NCBI GenBank assembly: GCA_030263275.1
Contig: SZOR01000132.1
Coordinates: 1 to 9,647, forward strand
DNA: 9,647 nucleotides
DNA from: DSNY01 sp016861185
GTDB taxonomy: Bacteria; Pseudomonadota; Gammaproteobacteria; Burkholderiales; Burkholderiaceae_F
Reading direction: 5' to 3'
The position numbers were made by a program, and so were the translations under genes. The notes below the pieces were generated by a model. The model was not told the DNA's origin, ran no database searches, and saw only the letters and a list, made by a program, of their open reading frames with translations. Positions 1-5,773 of this stretch are shown piece by piece. The first letter of the stretch is position 1; every line of letters starts with the position of its first letter.

Positions 1-129
1 CGTCTGCGGTGTTGGCGCGCTCGGCCGTAGGCCAAGCTACTGTCCTTCGCGCGCCGCCTAGCATCCGCCCGCTTCTCGTCGCAACGCGACCGTCGGGGAT
101 TCCGAGATAGGTTCTCGCCGCGCACGGCC
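1..129. other. left edge, no gene recognised
   Basis: No open frame here looks like a known protein, and every short frame reads as arginine/alanine-rich GC-driven sequence. The only structure I see is an inverted repeat: GGCGCGC at 14-20 and GCGCGCC at 49-55, 28 bases apart. Inside it is a short dyad (GTAG at 27-30 and CTAC at 37-40). It could be intergenic DNA or the edge of a neighbouring gene outside the window. Confidence 0.3.
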
Positions 130-157
130 AAGAAAAGCCCGGCACGCGGCCGGGCTC
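130..157 (-). terminator. rho-independent terminator of speDE
   Basis: Read on the minus strand, an 8-bp perfect GC-rich stem (AGCCCGGC at 156-149 with GCCGGGCT at 143-136) closes a 5-nt loop and runs into TTTTCTT (136-130). It starts 19 nt after the speDE stop codon, the usual position for an intrinsic terminator. Confidence 0.85.
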
Positions 158-175
158 TTGTCGAAACAGAACGCG

Positions 176-1495
176 TTACGCGACGGCCTTCATCCGCGCC
201 GGCGCGGCGGGCAGCTCGCCGCCCGTGAGTTCAAGCACGAAGTTCGGCAGCGTGAACAGCGCCGAGTGCAGCGGCGCGTTGTAGTACTTCAGCGCGCCGA
301 TGCGCCGCTCTGCGAGCCGCTGCGCGATCGCCTCGGTGGCGAGCGTGCGCGGGTTCGCGCTGTCGCTGGCCACGCCGAGGCACCACAACGAGCCGTACAA
401 CGGGATGTACAGCGCCATCGGGTGCACGTGCCGGAAGACCTTGCGCAGGTTCGCCGCGTTCTTCTTCACGGTGGCGGCCTGGAAGACCGGCGAGCCCAGG
501 TGCAGCGTCAGCAGCCCGCTCGGGTTCAGGATCCGCTGGCACATCCGGAAGAACTCTTCCGAGTAGAGATGGAACGCCGGCGTATCCGGATCGGTCAGGT
601 CGAGCACGATCAGGTCGAAGCGCTCGTTCGTGTTCTTCACGTACTCGAAGCCGTCGCCGATCTTCACCTCCAGCCGCGGGTCGTCGAAGACGCCCTTGTG
701 GATCTCGCGCAGGTAGCGCTTCGAGATGTCGATGACGACCGGGTCGAGCTCGGCCATCACGATGCGCTTGACGCTCGGGTGCTTGAAGATTTCCTCCGAC
801 GAGCCGCCGTCGCCGCCGCCGATGACGAGCACCGACTGCGGGTTCGGATGCGTCAGCAGCGCCGGGTGCGTCATGCACTCGTGATAGAAGAACTCCTCGC
901 CTTCGGAGGTCATCAGGCGCCCGTCGAGGCGGAACAGCCGGCCGAACTGATGCGTGTCGTAGACCTCGACGCGCTGGTACGGCGACTGCTGCGTTTCGAG
1001 CCGCTCCTTCGCCGTGAAGCCGTAGCCCGAGTGCGCATTGAGCCAGTCGAAGATCAGCTCGTTGCTGCCCGCGCCCGGAGCCGGTGCGGCCGACGACGTG
1101 GTCGTGACCTCGGCGCCGGCGGCCAGATCGCCGCGCGTGATTCGGTTGACGACCTGGTTCTGCGGCCGGAACGCGACGACCAGCTCGTCGAAGAGCTGCT
1201 GCGCCTTGCCCGAGTTGTCCCCGGTGAAATTGCAGACGTAGACGTCGAGCGTGACGCCGCGCCGCTCGGGCCACGTGTGGATCGCCAGGTGCGATTCGGC
1301 GAGCAGCACGGTGCCGGTGATGCCGCCCGGCTGACCCTGCCAGTCGGGAAACACGTGGTACTTCTCGTCGACGATCGTCAGCCCAGCGCGCAGCGTCGCG
1401 CCACGGCACAGCGTGGAGAGCTTCTCGAGATCCGTCAGGAAGGCTGCGCTGCAGCCGCATTCGAACAGATCGCCAGTCAGGTGAAGGCCTTGCAT
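176..1495 (-). CDS. speDE: fused S-adenosylmethionine decarboxylase / spermidine synthase
   Basis: This 439-residue protein joins two consecutive enzymes of spermidine synthesis. Residues 1-122 are a prokaryotic AdoMet decarboxylase. The motif ESHLAIHTWPE gives Ser68, where the chain would self-cleave to form the pyruvoyl cofactor; His73 and Cys88 sit at the +5 and +20 spacing seen in the Thermotoga enzyme (Ser63, His68, Cys83). A Thr/Ser/Ala/Pro-rich linker (about 123-144) leads to an aminopropyltransferase domain (145-439) with TSEGEEFFYHE, the nucleotide-binding GGGDGG (226-231) and the catalytic-loop Asp299 in DLTDP. The family usually reads DPxGPA in this loop; here it is DPDTPA. One chain could make decarboxylated AdoMet and pass it to putrescine. 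The ATG at 1495 is chosen because GGGGGA lies 5 nt upstream and the protein starts like stand-alone SpeD. The gene is monocistronic, divergent from tkt, and ends at its own terminator. Such fusions are known in some bacteria. The aminopropyl acceptor is inferred, not proven. Confidence 0.95.
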   Translation of the reverse strand: MQGLHLTGDLFECGCSAAFLTDLEKLSTLCRGATLRAGLTIVDEKYHVFPDWQGQPGGITGTVLLAESHLAIHTWPERRGVTLDVYVCNFTGDNSGKAQQLFDELVVAFRPQNQVVNRITRGDLAAGAEVTTTSSAAPAPGAGSNELIFDWLNAHSGYGFTAKERLETQQSPYQRVEVYDTHQFGRLFRLDGRLMTSEGEEFFYHECMTHPALLTHPNPQSVLVIGGGDGGSSEEIFKHPSVKRIVMAELDPVVIDISKRYLREIHKGVFDDPRLEVKIGDGFEYVKNTNERFDLIVLDLTDPDTPAFHLYSEEFFRMCQRILNPSGLLTLHLGSPVFQAATVKKNAANLRKVFRHVHPMALYIPLYGSLWCLGVASDSANPRTLATEAIAQRLAERRIGALKYYNAPLHSALFTLPNFVLELTGGELPAAPARMKAVA

Positions 1496-1785
1496 CTTCG
1501 TCCCCCAGCAGGTCCGCCCAATCGACCTGAATCACGGTTTGAACCGCAACCCATCGGCCCGGGACCCGTGCGCTGGTGCGCGGCGCTCGGATCATTGCGG
1601 TGGCCGCTTGCGACGGCCGACCCGCGTCGATTGGATCTGGCGGGGGAATCGTTGCCTGGCGCTGGCTACGCGCCGTACTGGCAGCCCGTTGCTTCCTTGT
1701 TTCCGGACCGAAATTTAAGGCGCGCATGCTAAAGGAATTCGCCGTCGAGCGAAAGACCCGCGCACTCGAAAACGGCGTCTAACGC

Positions 1786-1815
1786 GCGCGGATTTGCGCC
1801 GGAACAAATCCGCGC
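1786..1815. promoter_or_regulatory. perfect 11-bp dyad upstream of tkt, candidate operator
   Basis: GCGCGGATTTG (1786-1796) and CAAATCCGCGC (1805-1815) are exact reverse complements separated by 8 bases. No T-run follows on either strand, so it is not an intrinsic terminator. The inner ATTTG-N8-CAAAT contains the T-N11-A spacing (T1794, A1806) typical of LysR-type regulator sites. It lies about 40 bp upstream of the best -10 candidate for tkt. The operator role is inference. Confidence 0.45.
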
Positions 1816-1852
1816 ATACGCCATCGCGGCTACAGAGTGCGCGAGGGCCGCC

Positions 1853-1861
1853 TGATAAGAT
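1853..1861 (+). promoter_or_regulatory. possible extended -10 for tkt-gap
   Basis: TGATAAGAT fits the extended -10 pattern TGnTAnnnT, with TAAGAT matching four of six bases of TATAAT. No convincing -35 hexamer is seen at 16-18 bp. If used, the leader of tkt would be about 80 nt. The assignment is weak. Confidence 0.25.
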
Positions 1862-1950
1862 GCGCGCGAGCGTCGCCGCCGACTTCGCCGAGCGTTTTCG
1901 CCGGCATCGCGCGCCGCCGCTTCCGTCCCGACTTTCCCCAGTTCTGCCCG

Positions 1951-3996
1951 ATGTCTCCGCTCGACTCCGCGTCATCCCGGTCGTTGCAAGTACGTATGGC
2001 CAACGCGATCCGCGCGCTGGCGATGGACGCGGTTCAGAAGGCGAACTCCGGACATCCCGGCATGCCGATGGGCATGGCCGAAATCGCGCTCGCGCTGTGG
2101 ACGCGACACCTGTCGCACAACCCAGCCAATCCGCGCTGGCCCAATCGCGACCGCTTCGTGCTGTCCAACGGGCACGGCTCGATGCTGCAGTACGCGCTGC
2201 TGCATCTGACGGGCTACGACCTGCCGCTCGAGGAGCTGAAGAACTTCCGCCAGCTTCACTCGAAGACGCCCGGACATCCGGAGCACGGGCTGACGCCCGG
2301 CGTGGAAACGACGACCGGTCCGCTCGGGCAGGGCCTGGCGAACGCGGTCGGCATGGCGCTCGCGGAAAAGCTGCTCGAGATGGAGTTCAACCGACCCGGC
2401 CACGCGATCGTCGACCACCGCACCTACGTGTTCGTCGGCGACGGCTGCCTGATGGAAGGCATCTCGCACGAGGCCGCTTCGCTCGCCGGCACGTGGAAGC
2501 TCGCCAAGCTCGTCGCGATCTACGACGACAACGGCATCTCGATCGACGGCGAGGTCAAGCACTGGTTCACCGACGACACCGCCGCGCGCTTCCGCGCCTA
2601 CCGCTGGAACGTGATCGGCCCGATCGACGGCCATGACGTGGCGGCGGTCGACGCCGCGCTGGCGCAGGCCAAGCAGTCCGAGCAGCCGACGTTGATCATC
2701 GCGCGCACGGTGATCGGCAAGGGCTCGCCGAACCGCGCCGGCACCGAAAAGGCGCACGGCGAAGCGCTCGGCGAGGCCGAAGTTGCCGCCACGCGCGAGA
2801 CGATCGGCTGGCCGCACCCGCCCTTCGAGATTCCCGCCGAGATCTACGCCGCGTGGGATGCGCGCGCCGCCGGCGCCGAGCGCGAGGCCGAGTGGAAGCG
2901 CCGCTTCGCCGCGTACGCGCAGGCGCATCCGGAGCCGGCGCGCGAACTCGATCGCCGGCTGCGCGGTGAATTGCCGGCCGACTTCGCAGCCAAGGTGGCG
3001 CAGGCGATCGCCGCCGCCGCCGGCAAACGCGAGACCGTCGCCACGCGCAAGGCCTCGCAGCTCGCGCTCGAAGTCGTCGCCGAAGCCGCACCCGAGATGA
3101 TCGGCGGCTCGGCCGATCTGACCGGCAGCAACCTGACCAAGTGGAGCAAGGCGGCCGCGCTGCACGTCGACGGCGAGATCCGGTCGGGGCGCCACATCCA
3201 CTTCGGCGTGCGCGAGTTCGGCATGTGCGCGATCGCCAACGGCATGGCGCTGCACGGCGGCTTCCTGCCCTTCGTCGGAACGTTCCTCGTGTTCTCCGAC
3301 TACGCGCGCAACGCGGTGCGGATGGCCGCGCTGATGAAGCAGCGCGTCGTGTTCGTCTTCACGCACGACTCGATCGGCCTCGGCGAGGACGGCCCGACGC
3401 ACCAGGCGGTCGAGCACGCGGCGAGCCTGCGGCTGATCCCGCACCTCGACGTCTGGCGGCCGTGCGACACGGTCGAGACGCTCGTCGCGTGGGAGGCCGC
3501 CGCGCAACGGCGGGACGGCCCCACCGCGCTGCTGTTGTCGCGCCAGGCCGTGCCGTTCGTGGCCGGCGAGCGCGACGCGAACGACGTGCGCCGCGGCGCC
3601 TACGTGCTGAGCGAAGCGCCCGGCGGCGCCGGCAAGGCGCGCGCAGTGATCGTCGCGACCGGCTCTGAAGTGCCGCTCGCCGTCGAAGCGCAGAAGCGGC
3701 TCGCCGCCGAAGGCATCGCGGTGCGCGTCGTGTCGATGCCGTCGACGACGGTGTTCGACCGGCAGAGCGTCGAGTACAAGACGCGCGTATTGCCCGAAGG
3801 GCTGCCGCGGCTCGCGATCGAAGCCGGCGTTACCGACTTCTGGTGGAAGTACGTGCGCGCCGCGGGCGCCGTGCTCGGCGTCGACCGCTTCGGCGAATCC
3901 GCGCCCGCGGGCGCCGTCTACAAGCACTTCGGCCTGACGGCAGACAACGCCGCGCAGGTCGTTCGCGAACTCATCTCCAGGGAGAAATCTCGATGA
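1951..3996 (+). CDS. tkt: transketolase
   Basis: A 681-residue thiamine-diphosphate enzyme that moves two-carbon units between ketoses and aldoses in the non-oxidative pentose phosphate pathway; in an autotroph it would also serve the Calvin cycle. The N-terminal cofactor domain has SGHPG (33-37), DRFVLSNGHGS (about 67-77) and the TPP/metal motif from GDG (163-165) to Asn194. The middle domain has GGSADLTGSN, REFGM with catalytic Glu422, and HDSIGLGEDGPTHQ (from His472). A C-terminal domain with ATGSEVPLA follows. The length is normal for the family. The frame is open further upstream, but ATG 1951 is preferred because it leaves 15 residues before MANAIRALAMDAVQ, close to the E. coli start. 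The ribosome binding site there is poor, and ATG 1996 is an alternative. The stop overlaps the gap start by four bases (ATGA). Confidence 0.96.
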   Translation: MSPLDSASSRSLQVRMANAIRALAMDAVQKANSGHPGMPMGMAEIALALWTRHLSHNPANPRWPNRDRFVLSNGHGSMLQYALLHLTGYDLPLEELKNFRQLHSKTPGHPEHGLTPGVETTTGPLGQGLANAVGMALAEKLLEMEFNRPGHAIVDHRTYVFVGDGCLMEGISHEAASLAGTWKLAKLVAIYDDNGISIDGEVKHWFTDDTAARFRAYRWNVIGPIDGHDVAAVDAALAQAKQSEQPTLIIARTVIGKGSPNRAGTEKAHGEALGEAEVAATRETIGWPHPPFEIPAEIYAAWDARAAGAEREAEWKRRFAAYAQAHPEPARELDRRLRGELPADFAAKVAQAIAAAAGKRETVATRKASQLALEVVAEAAPEMIGGSADLTGSNLTKWSKAAALHVDGEIRSGRHIHFGVREFGMCAIANGMALHGGFLPFVGTFLVFSDYARNAVRMAALMKQRVVFVFTHDSIGLGEDGPTHQAVEHAASLRLIPHLDVWRPCDTVETLVAWEAAAQRRDGPTALLLSRQAVPFVAGERDANDVRRGAYVLSEAPGGAGKARAVIVATGSEVPLAVEAQKRLAAEGIAVRVVSMPSTTVFDRQSVEYKTRVLPEGLPRLAIEAGVTDFWWKYVRAAGAVLGVDRFGESAPAGAVYKHFGLTADNAAQVVRELISREKSR

Positions 3997-5003
3997 CCAT
4001 CAAGGTTGCCATCAACGGCTACGGCCGCATCGGCCGCAACGTCCTGCGCGCGCACTACGAGGGCGGCAAGAAGCACGACATCCAGATCGTCGCGATCAAC
4101 GACCTCGGCGATCCGAAGACCAACGCGCACCTGACGAAGTACGACACCGCGCACGGCTCGTTCCCGGGCACGGTCGCGGTCGACGGCGACGCGATGGTCG
4201 TCAACGGCGACCGCATCAAGGTGCTCGCCAACCGCAATCCGGCCGAGCTGCCGTGGGCGTCGCTCGGCGTCGACGTCGTGCTCGAGTGCACGGGCTTCTT
4301 CACGACCAAGGAAAAGGCGAGTGCGCACCTGAAGGGCGGCGCGAAGAAGGTGATCATCTCCGCGCCGGGCGGCAAGGACGTCGACGCGACGATCGTCTAC
4401 GGCGTCAATCACGGCATGCTGAAAAGCTCGTTCACCGTGATCTCCAACGCGTCGTGCACGACCAACTGCCTCGCGCCGCTCGTCAAGCCGCTGCACGAAA
4501 AGCTCGGCGTCGTCACCGGCCTGATGACGACGGTGCACGCGTTCACCAACGACCAGGTGCTGACCGACGTGTATCACGAGGACCTGCGCCGCGCGCGCGC
4601 CGCCGGCCACAACATGATCCCGACCAAGACCGGCGCGGCCGCGGCGGTCGGGCTCGTGATGCCGGAACTGAACGGCAAGCTCGACGGCTTCGCGATCCGC
4701 GTGCCGACGATCAACGTGTCGATCGTCGACCTCTCGTTCATCGCCGCGCGCGACACTACCGTCGACGAGGTCAACGGCATCATGAAGGCCGCGTCCGAAG
4801 GCGAGCTGAAGGGCATCCTCGGCTACAACGCCGACCCGCTCGTCTCCAGCGACTTCAACCACGACCCCCGCTCGAGCATCTTCGACGCCACCCTGACCAA
4901 GGTCTCCGGCCGCCTCGTCAAAGTCTCGAGCTGGTATGACAACGAATGGGGCTTCTCCAACCGCATGCTGGACACGACCGTCGCGCTGATGGCAGCGAAG
5001 TGA
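3993..5003 (+). CDS. gap: type I glyceraldehyde-3-phosphate dehydrogenase
   Basis: A 336-residue cytosolic enzyme converting glyceraldehyde 3-phosphate, NAD and phosphate to 1,3-bisphosphoglycerate, the substrate of the product of pgk downstream. Visible marks are the Rossmann start INGYGRIGRN (7-16), Asn36-Asp37 after the second strand (the acidic residue favours NAD over NADP), SNASCTTNC with catalytic Cys155, His182 in TTVHAFTND, and the C-terminal NEWGFSNRML. The ATG at 3993 has AGGGAG about 8 nt upstream, and its protein start matches the family. An in-frame extension to 3843 lies inside tkt and is not real. The ATGA overlap with tkt implies coupled translation. The 3' side is unusual: a hairpin element and a second, decayed copy of the gene's end come before the terminator. 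Confidence 0.97.
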   Translation: MTIKVAINGYGRIGRNVLRAHYEGGKKHDIQIVAINDLGDPKTNAHLTKYDTAHGSFPGTVAVDGDAMVVNGDRIKVLANRNPAELPWASLGVDVVLECTGFFTTKEKASAHLKGGAKKVIISAPGGKDVDATIVYGVNHGMLKSSFTVISNASCTTNCLAPLVKPLHEKLGVVTGLMTTVHAFTNDQVLTDVYHEDLRRARAAGHNMIPTKTGAAAAVGLVMPELNGKLDGFAIRVPTINVSIVDLSFIAARDTTVDEVNGIMKAASEGELKGILGYNADPLVSSDFNHDPRSSIFDATLTKVSGRLVKVSSWYDNEWGFSNRMLDTTVALMAAK

Positions 5004-5021
5004 CGGTCTGATCGAAGCCGT

Positions 5022-5110
5022 GCCCCATTCGTTGCGTCGTAGGCTAACTTCGGCGCAGCCGAAGTTAAGGACGGCGCCCGCCGTCCGGCCGAAGACACAA
5101 CGAGTGGGGC
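5022..5110. repeat. REP/MITE-like hairpin element after gap
   Basis: Outer arms GCCCCATTCGTTG (5022-5034) and CAACGAGTGGGGC (5098-5110) pair over 13 positions with one G-U. Between them are two strong hairpins: a perfect 10-bp stem at 5045-5054/5058-5067 with loop GCA, and a 7-bp stem at 5069-5075/5080-5086 with loop GCCC. A GTAG tetranucleotide (5039-5042) precedes the first hairpin, as in REP sequences linked to RAYT transposases. No transposase is in the window. Whether it is repeated in the genome cannot be seen from here. Confidence 0.5.
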
Positions 5111-5161
5111 TCTAGCAACCGGATGCTGCACATCACGGTTGCGCTGATGAACGCGAAGTAA
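5097..5161 (+). pseudogene. decayed second copy of the gap 3' end
   Basis: These 65 bases match the last 65 bases of gap (4939-5003) without gaps at 50 positions by my count. In the matching frame (from 5099) they read NEWGSSNRMLHITVALMNAK and stop, 16 of 20 residues identical to the end of GAPDH. Nothing upstream of 5097 matches gap, so only this tail is present. It is in a different frame from gap relative to the gap stop, so it is not a read-through extension. The amino-acid changes (F to S, D to H, T to I, A to N) suggest a remnant of a paralogous or older gap end rather than a fresh duplication. Confidence 0.8.
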
Positions 5162-5189
5162 AGCCTCTGGCGCAGGATCCGAATGCCCC

Positions 5190-5218
5190 CGGGCCGGCAC
5201 CCCCGGCCCGTTTTGTTT
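5190..5218 (+). terminator. rho-independent terminator of tkt-gap
   Basis: CGGGCCGG (5190-5197) and CCGGCCCG (5203-5210) form a perfect 8-bp stem with loop CACCC, followed by TTTTGTTT (5211-5218). It lies 29 nt after the stop of the gap-tail remnant and 187 nt after the real gap stop, and closes the tkt-gap unit. Confidence 0.9.
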
Positions 5219-5385
5219 CCAATCGTTGCAGTCCCCGCCGCCGGTCAACCCGGCATGGACTCGCGCGTGATACCCGAAGCGATGACCGCACGCCCGGCGG
5301 CTAGATCGTTCGTCCGACGGGCCGCGCGATCCGCCATCGCGTAAGCTCGCCGTCACGAATCGAGCGCGTCCGACGCGCCACAACG
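5219..5385. promoter_or_regulatory. leader region of the lipoprotein-protease pair
   Basis: This completes the 382-bp gene-free stretch after gap. A promoter for the two genes downstream is expected here because a strong terminator precedes it, but no good -35/-10 pair is visible. It has a 6-bp hairpin CGCGAT-N5-ATCGCG (5325-5341) and a 9-base direct repeat CGTCCGACG (5311-5319 and 5367-5375). The second copy lies inside a small GCGCGT-CCG-ACGCGC dyad just before the start codon. Function unknown. Confidence 0.35.
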
Positions 5386-5739
5386 ATGCCGCTGCCGAGA
5401 AGACAGGTATTGCGCCTGACGCCCGGGATTCTGCTGGGCCTTCCGGCGTTGAACGCTTGCGCCGGTTCTCCCGCGGCGCCAGCCGCGCCGCCGATCGCTG
5501 CGCTGATGATCAAGCCGCGTACGCCGGCGAGCGATGCCGACGCGCTGATGCGGGTCGTTCGGCGCCACCTTCCGCAGCCCGCGATGGCCCGCTACGCGCG
5601 ACCGATGTCCGGCGGCGCGCACGTCGTCTACCTGACGCCGCCCGCCGCGCGCGAGCAGGTGCCGGCGCTCGTCGAGCGGCTGCGAGCGTCGGGCGACTTC
5701 GAGTACGTCGACCTCGATGCGCCGGTCAGGATCAAGTGA
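5386..5739 (+). CDS. small lipoprotein resembling an S8 protease pro-domain
   Basis: A 117-residue exported protein with no protease domain. The N-terminus has RRQVLRL (5-11), a hydrophobic stretch and a lipobox-like LNAC, so Cys25 would be lipidated. The RR-x-hydrophobic-hydrophobic pattern also fits a twin-arginine signal. Residue +2 is Ala, which in the Lol rule allows outer-membrane sorting. An Ala/Pro-rich spacer (26-37) leads to a domain at 38-117. From Arg72 to Ile116 it aligns without gaps to residues 86-130 of the neighbouring protease's pro-domain, 18 of 45 identical by hand count; both share RPMSG, an EY-D-D core and a closing PVR. Pro-domains of subtilisins (I9-like fold) act as folding chaperones and inhibitors, so this may be a membrane-anchored inhibitor or chaperone of the adjacent protease; that role is inference. 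It lies 34 nt upstream of the protease on the same strand. The ATG has no clear Shine-Dalgarno sequence and is chosen for the signal peptide. Confidence 0.8.
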   Translation: MPLPRRQVLRLTPGILLGLPALNACAGSPAAPAAPPIAALMIKPRTPASDADALMRVVRRHLPQPAMARYARPMSGGAHVVYLTPPAAREQVPALVERLRASGDFEYVDLDAPVRIK

Positions 5740-5762
5740 GCGGCGCACGCCACGTCCGCAGC

Positions 5763-5769
5763 AGGAGAG
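5763..5769 (+). promoter_or_regulatory. ribosome binding site fixing the GTG start of the protease
   Basis: AGGAGAG lies 4 nt before GTG 5774. It is the best Shine-Dalgarno sequence in the window. It selects this GTG over the in-frame ATG at 5717, which lies inside the lipoprotein gene and would put 19 charged residues before the signal peptide. Confidence 0.85.
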
Positions 5770-5773
5770 CCCC

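Larger units (their letters stand above)
1496..1950. promoter_or_regulatory. 455-bp divergent region between speDE and tkt
   Basis: No gene is supported here; the open frames crossing it are antisense or frame-shadow extensions of the flanking genes. It must hold the promoters of both divergent units. The only AT-rich patch is about 1707-1740 (AAATTTAA, then GCATGC and GAATTC dyads), a plausible promoter area, but no good -35/-10 pair can be picked by eye. The perfect dyad at 1786-1815 and a weak extended -10 at 1853-1861 are listed separately. Confidence 0.6.

Noticed and set aside
14..55. REP-like element at the left edge (GTAG near an inverted repeat)
   Set aside because: The arms are only 7 bp with a 28-base spacer, and the inner dyad does not match the 5022-5110 element. 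Too weak to call.
158..1732. Long plus-strand open frame opposite speDE (524 codons)
   Set aside because: Arginine-rich composition with no recognisable motif. It is the antisense of a well-supported gene, a usual effect of high GC3.
1972..3927. Long minus-strand open frame opposite tkt (651 codons)
   Set aside because: Antisense shadow of tkt with no domain and low-complexity Arg/Ala/Asp content.
3843..3992. N-terminal extension of gap
   Set aside because: It lies inside the tkt coding region and reads as arginine-rich shadow. The family start MTIKVAINGYG with a good ribosome binding site is at 3993.
5001..5161. Stop-codon read-through of gap into the second tail
   Set aside because: The NEWG frame of the second tail is offset by two bases from the gap stop, and the spacer does not look like coding sequence.
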